Part shown: in pieces, positions 34,242 to 44,770 of the stretch
How the letters are laid out: every line of letters begins with the position of its first letter
Position numbering within the stretch: the first letter of the stretch is position 1
Source: Phytophthora quininea
Taxonomy: Eukaryota; Oomycota; Peronosporomycetes; Peronosporales; Peronosporaceae
NCBI GenBank assembly: GCA_011947345.1
Contig: JAAVTG010000362.1
Location: 1 to 64,000, forward strand
Length of the DNA: 64,000 nt
Direction: 5' to 3'
Translations under genes and position numbers: made by a program
Notes under the pieces: model-generated
What the model saw: only the letters and a program-made list of their open reading frames with translations
The model's database searches: none
Told to the model about the DNA's origin: nothing

Positions 34242-35434
34242 CATGGAGTGACAACTGGATCCACGGGAGGGTCGCAGGCTGGAATGGAGATCAACACCAA
34301 GGGGCTGCCGATCAAGTGGAACGGCGAGCACTGGGCGTTCTACAAAGCAGTGATGATCAGCCGCTTTGAGGAGGACGGACTCGAGTGCATCGCGGACGGT
34401 ACCGAACAAGGACCAGAACCTTCTGACTCAACCCCCACCACCTTGACGGAGGACCAGAAGGAGTGGAAAAAGAAGCAGGGCACCATCAAGAGGCTGATCT
34501 TAGGTTCGCTGTCACAAGGACTGGTGCAGCGTGTCTTGCAAAAGAAAAATGGCACAGAGATGTGGAAAACGCTGTTGGAGATCTTTGAGGCGCCAAAGAA
34601 CCAGACGTTGAAGGTCCATCAGCAGCGTCAACTGGTACATCAGCTGTGGCATTCCCGAGCTGTAAAAGGTGACGACATGACGCTGCATTTAAGTCAAATG
34701 ATGAAATCCGAGATCGCCTTGCTACGATGAAGTATGTCGTGCACGATGTAGACATGATTGATGCTATGCTGAAGAGTTTACCGAAGCACGTAAAGTATCT
34801 GCAGCTGGCCCAAATGGTGACGCTGAGTCCAAATGCGACGACTTCTGTGGATGATGTCCGTGACCTGATCCTGATTGCCGCTTCACAACTAAAACAAGAG
34901 AACCTAGAATTCGGTAGCGGGCATGGAACCGCTGGAAATCATCGGGCTGGAGGTGATTACAAGGCTGGGAAAGCAGGAACTCAGAAGAGTCAGCAGCAGC
35001 CACAGCAAACGAAGGCACGGGAAATTAAGTGCTTTCAGTGTCACAAAAGTGGGCATATCCGGAAGAATTGTCCTGAACGTGAACAGAAGGAGTCTAGCAG
35101 TGCAGAAGCGATAAAATCGCTAGTGCAGAAGTCGAATGGAGCTGAATGCAATAAAAATGCGGAGCATCGACTGGAGCTAGTGGAGTCAACAGAGTCAAGT
35201 ACAAATGATGAAGAAAACAGTTTGGCTGAAGCGAACAAGAACTACGATACGCGTCGCTGGGTCTACGACACTGGAGCGAGCGGTCACGTAGTGGGAACGC
35301 TGAAATATTTCGTGGCGTATCAAGACTTTGATGGCAACCCGGAGAAAATAAAGGGTTTGCCAATGACATCCAATCTAGTGCACGTGGATCTGGGGTCATT
35401 GCGTTGTCTACAGATATTGGCGACGGTACTTTGA
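34242..35434 (+). CDS. Copia 2 gag and protease
   Basis: The gag-like domain starts near 34242 ('MEINTKGLPIKWNGEHWAFY', 'KKKNGTEMWKTLLEIFE'), shifts frame near 34727 and continues with the zinc knuckle 'CFQCHKSGHIRKNC' (C-x2-C-x4-H-x4-C). The aspartic protease motif 'YDTGASGHV' follows. A second frame change near 35400 leads into the integrase. Both breaks are single-base, in an element whose LTRs are almost identical. Confidence 0.85.
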
Positions 35435-38400
35435 CGACTATCTTCGTGGAGGATGTGGCATACGTGCCCAACGCGAACTGGAATTTATTCTCTGTTGGTC
35501 AAGCAAGAAAACAAGGCTTCATTGAGAAGAAAAATGAAAAGGCTGGTGAATGCAAACTGTTTCGTGACAGTGAATTAGTGTTACGAAGCAACGTGAGCGA
35601 GAACAATGTGTGGACCTTTGAGGCACACAACGCATGGATCGAGGAGGAGCCAGGGCCAGGAGAAATCGGTACAATGGCAAACTTCACGGTGGCAGATGGA
35701 GTTGCGGGGATCAAGACGTGGCATGCAAGACTCGGCCACACCTGCGCACAGCATCTGAAGCAAATGGTGGACAAAGAGTTGGTACATGGCATGCTTTTGA
35801 AGACTCGAGACCTTCCGTCATGCGGGACCTGCGAAATTACAAAGCAAAAGAGAGCGAAACGTGAGTCGCAGTTTGAACGCGATTTCCAGAAACCAAATGA
35901 GGCCATCTTCGTCGATCTGATGGATCCCGGACGAAAGAATCGAACACGATTTTCACATGTACTAGTTATTGTGGACGGATATTCACGGTGGACGACTGTG
36001 TACATGCTGACAAATAAAACTGAAGCCTGCAGCCGACTGATGGAATATGTTGCATGGGCAGAGAGACAGCTCTCACTTCCTGTGAAGAAAATATTTTCTG
36101 ATAATGGCAGTGAATTTGTGAACCAGGACGTGCGGCGCTGGTGTGCCGAACATGGAATCCAGCCCATTACGGTGGCTCCCGGCGGGTCGTCGGTAAACTA
36201 TGCAGAGCGTGCAATTCAAACCTTGCGGAACACAATGAAGACCATGCTGAGTCATTCAGGACTACCGCTTAGCTTTTGGCCAGATGCATTGAGAAACGCC
36301 AGCTTTGTTCGCAACCGAGTGCTTTGTAAAGTACGACGCGAACACCGTACGAGTTGTTCTACGGGAAGAAGCCCGACGAGCATCGCATCCACACTTTTGG
36401 AGCACTGACGTATGCACACATACCGAAGGACTTGAGGCCCAAGATGGCAGATACTAGTGATGTAGGATTTCTGCTGGGATACTCGGAGGAAAATATTGGC
36501 ACGAAGGTGTATTTTCCGCAATATCATACGGCGCGGGTGGTGTACACGGTACGAGTGAACGAAGACATTTTGTATCGAGATCGAAACGCGTTGCCTGCCT
36601 CTGTAGTTACGTGGATAGCAGATCAACACGACGATGTTGAAGGGGAGATAGTGATAGCGACGAAAGCTCGGACGATGACATGCTGTCGAGAACGAGTGAT
36701 GATGACGCTCAGGACGAAATGGTCGAAGATGAGCAGATGAGCATTGGCGATAATGAAAATGAAACAGATGAGCCGTCATTGATGCAGACGCGAGTGTTCT
36801 GCGCCAGGTGACAGACACCGCAGAAAATGAAGTTGAAGACGCTGGAGAAAATGTCAACGGCGTTGACATTAGTGACTCCATGGATGCTGTTAGCTGCAGC
36901 AGCAGCGAAGAAGACGGGGAGAAAATCGACCTACATAATGATGACAGTGAGACGTTCGACGTTGGGAGTGACGATAACGGAGAAGCCACTGCTGATGAGA
37001 GACCAGCAGACGCCCCAGAAAAGGAAGATCAAGACGATAACATAGACAACCACGGTCTGAACGATTTTATTGACGACAGTCCTGTTGAAGATGACGCTTT
37101 TAGCGAAGATGGAGATACTGCCGCTGAGATAGTTGCTGTTGATCATCAACCAGAGAGAATAGACATCGAGACGTGGGAACTTGGGCAGAATGAACGATCA
37201 ATAATTAATCAAGAGCTAGAACTGCTGAACCAAATGCGGGAGCTTAGCGAGACACCCAAGTACTTTGAGAAACGTGATCGCGAGCCATCTGTCGATCGCA
37301 GAGAGGATAGTAAGAAGCAGCGCTTTGAGCCGCGTGAACTGAAGCGACCAAAACGAGAGCACAGGACACCAAAGTACCTAGAAGACTACGTGATGAACGC
37401 CACGTTGCGGCCGACCATGCCAGGCAGAAAGTGGCAGGCATCAGATGTGAAGATACCTCGCACGTTTCGTCAAGCAATGCGATCTCCACAAGCAGACGAG
37501 TGGAAAGCAGCAATGGAGCACGAGATGCAAGCTCTTCGAGACAAGGGTGTGCTGACATTGATTGCACAGTTGCCAGAAGGACAGCATGTTATCGACACTA
37601 AGTGGGTATACGATGTAAAAACCGATAGCTGTGGCAATATCACTAGATTTCGGGCGCGCATTGTAGCAAAAGGATTCAAGCAAGTTGCAGGTGTTGATTT
37701 CGAAGAAACGTTCTCACCAGTAGCACGACTATCAACGGTGCGTATGATACTTGCACTTGCATGTGCACTCGGGTGGGAGTTATGGTCAGGAGATGTTAAC
37801 AACGCATACCTAAATGAGAAGTTAAAAATCAATCAGTACATCAGGAACATCGACGGGTTTCCCTCCGACGATGGCGTTTTCAGGGTAGATCAAGCTCTCT
37901 ACGGCTTGAAACAGTCTGGGCGAGAGTGGAATGAGGAGATTGACAAACACATGAAGGAACAAGGCTTCACGCAGTGCAAAACAGAACCGTGTCTCTATTT
38001 CTACGCGCGTGATGATGTTATGGCATTTGTTCTGCTATACGTTGACGATGTGATTTGCACTACTAACTGCGAGGAATTCAAATGTGAGTTCTTTGCTGGA
38101 CTAGAGAAGACTTACGGCTACAAAGACATGGGTTTACTGGAGAACTACTTAGGAATTCGTGTGTGTCAGACTGAGAAGGACATCACTGTCGACCAGGAGG
38201 AGTATGCTTTGAAGTTATGCGAGAAGTTTGGACTCAAGAAAGGTGAATCTAATAAATGTGGAATTCCAATGGAAACAACAATAAAATTGAAGAAGTGTGA
38301 GCATGAAAAGATGGAAATTGCCAGCACAAACAGGGTATCGTACCGTATCGAGAGGCGATTGGTGGTCTCATGTATCTGGTGACTGCTACGCGGCCGGACC

Positions 38401-39020
38401 TGATGTTTGTTGTAGGGCAGTTAAGCCGATTCGTGGAACACCCCACTGAGCAGCATGTTGGAGCGCTGAAGCGCGTAATGCGCTACCTGATTGGAACTGT
38501 TGGCAAGGGAATAACGTATCAAAAGAGAAAACAATTGGACATTGGACTACACCTTGAGGGACACCCGGATAGCGATTGGGCAAATGATGTAGACACTCGA
38601 AAAAGCACAACAAGTTTCGTGTTTACCTTGATGGGTGGAGCAGTGTCGTGGGCATCTCGAAGACAAACAATTGTAGCGCAATCAACCGCGGAGGCTGAGT
38701 ACGTCGCTGCATGTGAAGCAGCAATGGAAGGGAAAGCTTTAATGAACATTTTGGATGAACTTTTGCCGGAGATGAAGCGAAAGATAACTCTGGGTGTTGA
38801 CAACCAATCTTCGTACATTATGGCAACGAATCCGACATTCGGGCGCCGTACTAGGCACATTGAACTAAAATGGCATTATGTGAGAGAACAAGTAAAGAAA
38901 AACGAGCTGTACATGCTCAAAGTGAAGTCGGTAGATAATCCTGCGGATTTATTCACGAAGCCTCTCGCAAAGCAGCGCTTTGAGGAGTTGTCGGAACGGA
39001 TTGGAATGATAAGGGTTTAA
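35404..39020 (+). CDS. Copia 2 integrase, reverse transcriptase and RNase H
   Basis: Integrase: 'TWHARLGHTCAQHL' with C-x2-C ('CGTCEI'), then 'FVDLMDPGRKN', 'VDGYSRWTTVY', 'SDNGSEFVN'. An acidic linker (36740-37300) precedes reverse transcriptase with 'RFRARIVAKGFKQ', 'DVNNAYLN', 'GLKQSGREWN' and 'LLYVDDVICTT' (catalytic DD). RNase H: 'SDWANDVDTRKS', 'STAEAEYVAACEAA', 'NPADLFTKPLA', stop at 39018-39020. Frame changes near 36360, 36750 and 38370. Confidence 0.88.
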
Positions 39021-39093
39021 GTGAAAATGATGGTAACGGAACAAGTTGACGAGCTATATTGCGTGGAGCAAGAAGGTCACGTCAAAGGAGGAG

Positions 39094-39310
39094 TGTTGGA
39101 ATACAGAGCACTTCGCCAGGCTGAAGGTGTGCTGTGAAGCACCGTGCATATAAGCTGGACAGAACTACTGGGACACAGTAGGTAGCCAAGATCCAGAAGA
39201 AGGAGTAGGAGTAGGAGAAGGCGAAAGGTCAGTCAGAATCTGGAGCCCAAACAAACAAGTTAGTTGTCGTACATCTACCCTCGTGTATTGCGCCGCTGTT
39301 TTCCAAGAGG
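39094..39310 (+). repeat. 3' LTR of Copia 2
   Basis: Starts TGTTGGAATACAG after the polypurine tract and contains a GCATATAAG TATA-like box near 39147, followed by the region shared with the 5' LTR. Ends at TTTTCCAAGAGG; the exact last base is uncertain because AGAGG is shared by both LTR copies. Confidence 0.8.
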
Positions 39311-39884
39311 AGCGGAATACGAACGTGATCTAAAGTACTTGCTTCCCATCGTAGGGAAAAACTATGGAGATCGAGGTTACGGAGATCGAGGCAACATAAA
39401 ATGGAATTCTGAGTTTGTAGTTCATAGAGGGCTAAATCTATCGCCCAGCCTAAACCCAAAACTTACGTCGCTGCGCTCGCCCTGTGTGACCCTAAGAAAC
39501 CCCCAACCCCTAAAGGGGGCATCTCGCTTCGCTCGATCAGTGGCCAAGCTATCAGACATGCTTGGTCCGGGGTTTAAGTCCGCGTGCTCCGCACACGAGC
39601 TGAAGGACCGCCGGCATCGATTTGGGCTTCGTGCTGTTTGTCATAAGTTTGAAGGACTTTCAGAACTCCATTTTATGTTGCCTCGATCTCCGTAACCTCG
39701 ATCTCCATAGTTTTTCCCCCATCGTAGCCGTTCCTGGCTCGGTGGTCTGGCCCGTAACCTCCAAGTTGGTGTCCATCGCGAAGTATCCTCTTTCAATGCC
39801 GTTCCCATCGCGAAAAGTTTCTTGGGACCCAGAAAGGTGATTTGCAATCAACGCGCGGTAATCAGCAGCATTCGATTGCTGCAT
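39311..39884 (-). pseudogene. Unknown gene fragment split by a MITE
   Basis: The minus-strand frame beginning at 39884 ('MQQSNAADYRALIANHLSG' ... 'EVTGQTTEPGTATM') stops being sensible at 39718. Removing the inserted element and one copy of its target duplication lets the same frame continue as 'GSKYFRSRSYS' through 39354-39311, where the Copia LTR cuts it. Family unknown. Confidence 0.55.
39355..39717. mobile_element. MULE-like MITE, 363 bp, with 10-bp target duplication
   Basis: Ends start GGAAAAACTATGGAGATCG reading inward and the inverted repeats run about 60 bp with one or two mismatches (39355-39411 versus 39660-39717). Both sides carry CCCATCGTAG (39345-39354 and 39718-39727). Long TIRs plus a 9-11 bp duplication point to the Mutator superfamily. 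No transposase inside. Confidence 0.8.
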
Positions 39885-40247
39885 CGGTTCTCATAGTTTT
39901 TGCCACGTTGGTGGGTGTTGATAAAAGTTTGTAGGATGAAAATGATACAATGGGCTGTTTTCGATGGCAAAACTCCGATACATCAATCGCAGCTTCGCTG
40001 AGTCGTCATCGCATATCAAGAAGAAATGACCACTTTCACAAATCTATGGGTGTTTTCGGCCGTTCTTTGACGGCAACAACCAAACAGCAGGTGATCGTGG
40101 ACAGGATCGGCCGAACGCGATACAGTGTGCGCAGCTCGAAGGCGCTTTAGAAGGACCGTAATACATACACACACACTGTGCAACTCATCGCCTGACGGCC
40201 AATACTCTTTTGGTGTTCACTTTAAGATTCCCAAGGTTCAAGAGAGC
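39885..40247. other. Intergenic, effector upstream region
   Basis: No gene. 5' flank of the RxLR effector gene at 40248; a CTTTTGGTGTTCACTTTAAG stretch at ~40207-40226 is the likely leader region. Confidence 0.4.
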
Positions 40248-40843
40248 ATGCGCAGATCGTACTTGGCGCTTGCTCTACTGACGACCTTAGTGCTCCTCCT
40301 TGCCAACAGCAACGTCGTCGTCACGGCACACCAGTTCCCGACAGCTTTTTCCACAGGTCTCCTCTCGAATCCAGCTATCGGTGGCGAACGCGACATATTC
40401 GCTGGCAAACGATCCCTGAGGACCCAAGACGGCTCGAATGTCGACGAAGAGAGAGCGTTCTCCTTCTCGGGCGTGGCAAAACTCACCGACAGCATCAAAG
40501 CAAACCCCAACGTCCAGAAATACGTGACAGAGCTCAAGACGATCGTGCAGCAGCTCAAAAACACTGCGGCGTACTCGAAGCTCATCGCGAGGGTCGAAAA
40601 GCTGGCGGATAAAGTAAAGACACTCCCGGAGCAGCGAAGGTCGCCGAATTGTACAAGAAGCTCAAGTTCTGGATGTGGTACAAGCTCAAGATCACTCCGG
40701 AGGACATTTACAAGAAGTTTAAGCTTGGTGAAGGTGGGGCCATCAATACCGCCAAATACGATGAGCATCTCCAGTACCAAATGTTTTACAGGTTTTCCAA
40801 GCGTGAAGAAGCGCTGAAGAAGAAGGCCAAGACGACAGCATAG
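40248..40843 (+). CDS. RxLR effector 1 (RSLR, DEER)
   Basis: ATG 40248 begins a signal peptide (MRRSYLALALLTTLVLLL). The motif RSLR is followed 11 residues later by DEER ('GKRSLRTQDGSNVDEERAF'), the standard translocation signature of Peronosporales effectors. The effector part has Leu/Tyr helices and a W..Y pattern ('FWMWYKLKITPEDIYKKF'). After 'KTLPEQ' (~40633) the frame changes: the original frame ends in a Ser-rich run at 40817, while the sensible frame continues to TAG 40841-40843 (ending KKKAKTTA). One missing G would explain it. Host target unknown. Likely a real secreted effector whose break should be checked. Confidence 0.75.
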
Positions 40844-42299
40844 CCCGTATCACGGTGGAATTTGATGCCATTTGTCGACGCCATGCCGATATATGTCTGG
40901 AGCTACCAGTAGTACTGTATCACATTTACAGCCAACGAGGTGTTTATTCCCCTGGCGGTTGCCATACGACGGACTTGCACTGTCCTTCGTGACTTGGAAG
41001 TGATTGCGAGCAGTACTACGCTTCACAACAGTCGAGCGATGGCGATTGTTGCCGGTGAAGACAACGGATTTCTTGGCCACCAGAACATGCATGCGAACGT
41101 GGCTTGCTCCCAAGACGTCTGTCTATTGCTACTTGGTTGGATGTAAATACTTGTCAATGCTGTGGGAGGCAAGTTGAAGCAGCGGTCGCGGGAACAGTGG
41201 AGAATAAATATCATATATTATTGTGCAGTTTTGGCAAGGCAGACGTCTTACTCTGAGGTTAAGCAGGAGCTGGAATAGACTATCCTATAGCAAACTCCAA
41301 ATAAGCTCTTATCCTCAGACTACGAGGTCTTATCAACTGGAAAAACCCGAATGCCGCTTTCGACCAGGCTATTCGGCGTTTTTCAGCTTATAGTGATGAT
41401 ATTCTCTGATGACTTGCGCTGGTGTGCTGTGGTTCTGCCGTGCGCTTATAGTATTCCGATCGGAACCGTCTCATTAGTGCTTGGAATGTCAGCGCGCACT
41501 CTCGGTAGATGGCTGAACCAGGGCTTCGCATCAGCGGAGATACAAGCTGTATCTCTGATACGGCCACAAAGGCCACAATCGCATCACGAGAGTGAGTTTG
41601 ATGTTTGAAAATTCAATCGCATGTATCAATATCACCATGATACTCTTGATACAGTATCAATACCTAGCTATCTCGCTGACTTTGCAGTAGTCTTTTGTAC
41701 TTTTGCCCGTTTGATTTCACAAGACAAAGCATTTCTGCTCGTTTGTCGTCAAGGCATGCGCGAAAATCGTTGATAATGTATCCTCTTAGACTGACGAATG
41801 GCTCTTGTGTTGCAGTAGACATCGGTTTGCAGAGATACACTCTTCCAAGCACAGCAACCGAGGGAAAATCTCTCTCCAGGATCGCGGAATCATTTCAAGA
41901 CGTCGGTAGTTCTGTAGAGTTCGAGTAGGCTGTACTCGCCGTCGTTCGACTAGCATGGCCAAGTTACTGATAGCTATTGGTATCACCAACAAGATCTGCT
42001 TCTTAGCGACCCCAAGGCGTCGTGAGATTACGGACACCTCCGTCGAAACTCGAGCTTTCTCGCAATCTTGCTTTGTCGACGAACCAACACACAAATCCAA
42101 ACCCTGCGAATGAAAAAAAAGCATTAGGACACGCCCGCGGTTATCTCTTGATCGGCAACAGCTTCCTGGCATACTGAAGTCCAAGCAAACCGAGTCTGAC
42201 CTACAAATCACTATTACGTGCGTGCTGGCTTTGAGTTCTACAGTACACTCCATTTTGGAAAGCGCCACTGGTTACGTCTGGAAGTTTTTGACAGCAGCC
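40844..42299. other. Effector-rich intergenic region with a transposase HTH fragment
   Basis: 41351-41608 plus strand encodes 'FSDDLRWCAVVLPCAYSIPIGTVSLVLGMSARTLGRWLNQ', an N-terminal helix-turn-helix of the kind found in Tc1/mariner-type transposases, without a catalytic domain. 41620-41660 has several GTATCA/TGATAC repeats. Otherwise no gene. The last bases are the RxLR-2 upstream region. Confidence 0.5.
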
Positions 42300-42700
42300 A
42301 TGCGTTTGTGCTTGATAGTAGCCATGGCCGCCCTGCTTGCCAGCATTGATGCTATCTCAACCGACTCGGCCCCACAAGCAGCGACAGTTCATGCAGCAGA
42401 GAACAGTCGTCTGTTGCGCGGCGACGACACCAAAGCCACCGACGACGAAGAGAGGGGCGCCGTCCAGATCATCCAGGGAACCAAATTCGCGGGCGTGGCG
42501 GAGAAAAGCAGGGTCACCCTCGACGATCTCTTCAAGTTCGAGCGCTTGTTCGAAGCCAACGTCACGCCAACGCAGTTTTACAAGGCGCTGCGGCTAAAGG
42601 GGCTGAAGGGGAGAAGGCCTTCACGGATCCAGAATTCATAATGTACGTCAAGTACAAGCGTTATTTTGACGAGCAGCAGCCTCTCAAGCTCCCAGATTAG
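42300..42700 (+). CDS. RxLR effector 2 (RLLR, DDEER)
   Basis: ATG 42300, signal peptide MRLCLIVAMAALLASIDA, then 'RLLRGDDTKATDDEER', an exact RxLR-dEER signature. The effector part includes 'TLDDLFKFERLFEANVTPTQFYKALRL'. The frame breaks at a G4 run near 42598: the original frame ends at 42641, but the adjacent frame runs on to TAG 42698-42700 with a plausible helical end ('FIMYVKYKRYFDEQQP'). One extra G would restore it. Total about 133 residues. Secreted into the host; the target is unknown. Confidence 0.8.
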
Positions 42701-43378
42701 CACTTGTTGGCCACGAGAAGTGTAGAAATGCAAAGTCAGTTTGAGTGTTTGAGCAGTTTCTTTGACAGCCATTTCCATCGTGCAAGAAGGCCACGAACTT
42801 GTTTCGGCACACAGCAGTGAAGCCTCTTGGTTCCATTTCACTGAGAAGCACCGTAGACTGCAATCACCTAAATAACACCAGAAATATCTCCCTCTTAGCA
42901 ATACAACAGGTTAACTCTCATCAACGACCAGCACCGCTTTATATGGAGCTGCCTTACGCAGCTCAACGCCGTCGCTGTCTTGTGTGTCGACGGCATTCCA
43001 ATACGTCTGCAGGGAATACACCTAGATCCGTCACAGTTACTGCCACAAGCCAGACAAAGCCTTCATCAACAAGACCGCATCATTGCATGCGTATTATGCT
43101 CTTCGGGTATACGCGTCCAGTGAAGATTTCCGAACTCGTTTCATAGACGTCTGCCCCCAAAGGTTTTGAATTGCTGTTCCACCAAACAGCTCCGTCGAAT
43201 GGTGACTCTCATACCAGCTTGAGCCTCATTTCAATACACGAAATAAGACACCGAGAAGACTGGGACTTGCATTCCACGTCAACATCTCCAATGTTATGCT
43301 GATCTTTATTGTAAAATCACAAAGTCAAAATCACCATTACCAACTTCCACACAATTTCCACAGTGCCCCCATCAACAG
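42701..43378. other. Intergenic
   Basis: No gene seen; 3' flank of effector 2 and 3' flank of the membrane protein gene on the other strand. Confidence 0.5.
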
Positions 43379-44770
43379 TTACCTGCGCAATTTTCGAAGC
43401 ACGTACAGCGCAGCGACAACCACAGACACCGACGATGCCGCCGTACGCAGCGACACTGGTCCATCATTTGCCGCTGTGGCCGACAATTGCGGCGCCCCCG
43501 AGTTTCCATTGCGAAGTAAATACTGTCGAGCATATTTCAGCAGCGGCACTGTCCGCCCGGGTGTCCACTTCAAGTCCAACAGCTGCACAAATCGCAGCAA
43601 GATCGCACAGCACGCCACCGAACTCAGCGCCGACGCCGTCACAAACTGCATGAAAGAAACAAAAGCCCGTCGACTGCCGCGGGACGCGTACAGCTGCATC
43701 ACTAGTAGCGCGCTCGACATAGCCGCCGTGCGATTCAGCGTCGTCGACGAAGGCATCTTGACCAGCTCCTTGCACCCACTCCACATCCGCGACGTCACAA
43801 TCTCATTCATCACTTGCTCGCGAGAGGGCGGTGTCCGAACGCTGCTCACTACGTCCGGACGGTGAAAATCGAAGCCCGCAGAGGTCGATGGCGGCAGTCT
43901 CAGCAATTGAAGTCTCTCCTTCTTCACAGCTGCAGCCTTTTCCTTCAGCTCTAAAGTCTCTCGACTGGCAGCTTCATCCTCTTCCTTCTCATTGTCGCTG
44001 TCACTGTCCGATGCAGGCAGTAGAACGTTCTGCACTGACGATGGCAGTAGTGGCAGTAGTCCCGGCCTGGTCAGCATCACTTGGGACTCGGTGGGCATCT
44101 GCTCCATCAACTGCATCTGCTCGGCTCTGGTTAGCGGCAGTAGGAACGGCAGGAACGGAGCCATCTTGTCTGTGAAGGTTGTGTCTGTGAGCCACTCGAG
44201 CAGAGACGTCTGTAGTAGAAGCTCTTGGACGGAGCTGGGCAGGAAACCTACCAGTCCTCTGCGTCGAGCCTCCTCCTGGTACCATCTCCACATGGGGACA
44301 CTCCACGAGTAGAGCAGGCCGATGGAAGCGTAGGCCAGAGTGACCAGAGCCAACATGGCCCTACGCGACAGGAACTCCGTGAGTAGAACAGTGAGCGCGG
44401 CACTTAAAGTCAAGACACACGCGACACGTAGAGCGAGTAGAGCGCACTCTACCCTGGACGACACTTGCGAGTAGGCCACATGCACCAGCAACAGCCAGAC
44501 TACCGGTGGGGCGATGGCCAGAATCACAATCGTGTGGTCCACCGCGAACGAGTCCCATTGGCTCAGGTAGTCCAGGTAGGGCAGATAGAACACGTAGGGC
44601 TGCAGATACTGGTGCTTCCTGTCGTCCAGCCAGGGCGCCAGCGCGTAGAACACGAAGCTCAGCAGTAGGAACAGCGAGCACAGAGACAGCAGCTGCACGA
44701 CCAACGGATGGCCGAAGGTGTGGCGCAGCAGTCTGTCCACCACGCGCAGATACAGCGGAGGCCGCGTCAT
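43379..44770 (-). CDS. Multi-pass membrane protein, intact
   Basis: 463 residues, no break, one exon, ATG 44770-44768. N-terminal half has five or six hydrophobic segments ('VVQLLSLCSLFLLLSFVFYAL', 'TIVILAIAPPVVWLLLVHVAY'-type, 'CVLTLSAALTVLL', 'ALVTLAYASIGLLYSW'). A charged acidic/Lys segment ('DSDSDNEKEEDEAA') follows, and the C-terminus has two more hydrophobic stretches. I do not recognise the family. Its start overlaps the last codon of UFD1 upstream on the same strand by ATGA. Confidence 0.75.
   Translation of the reverse strand: MTRPPLYLRVVDRLLRHTFGHPLVVQLLSLCSLFLLLSFVFYALAPWLDDRKHQYLQPYVFYLPYLDYLSQWDSFAVDHTIVILAIAPPVVWLLLVHVAYSQVSSRVECALLALRVACVLTLSAALTVLLTEFLSRRAMLALVTLAYASIGLLYSWSVPMWRWYQEEARRRGLVGFLPSSVQELLLQTSLLEWLTDTTFTDKMAPFLPFLLPLTRAEQMQLMEQMPTESQVMLTRPGLLPLLPSSVQNVLLPASDSDSDNEKEEDEAASRETLELKEKAAAVKKERLQLLRLPPSTSAGFDFHRPDVVSSVRTPPSREQVMNEIVTSRMWSGCKELVKMPSSTTLNRTAAMSSALLVMQLYASRGSRRAFVSFMQFVTASALSSVACCAILLRFVQLLDLKWTPGRTVPLLKYARQYLLRNGNSGAPQLSATAANDGPVSLRTAASSVSVVVAALYVLRKLRR

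Larger units (their letters stand above)
34043..39310 (+). mobile_element. Copia LTR retrotransposon 2, young, 5' LTR truncated
   Basis: Order gag, protease, integrase, reverse transcriptase, RNase H, with a 217-bp 3' LTR (39094-39310) preceded by a purine-rich tract (GTCAAAGGAGGAG). The 5' LTR keeps only its last 137 bp. Those 137 bp differ from the 3' LTR at one position that I can find, so the insertion is recent. Coding breaks are few and mostly single-base. Confidence 0.88.

Noticed and set aside
35499..36989. Long minus-strand ORFs (222 and 245 codons)
   Set aside because: Shadows of the Copia 2 integrase and acidic linker.
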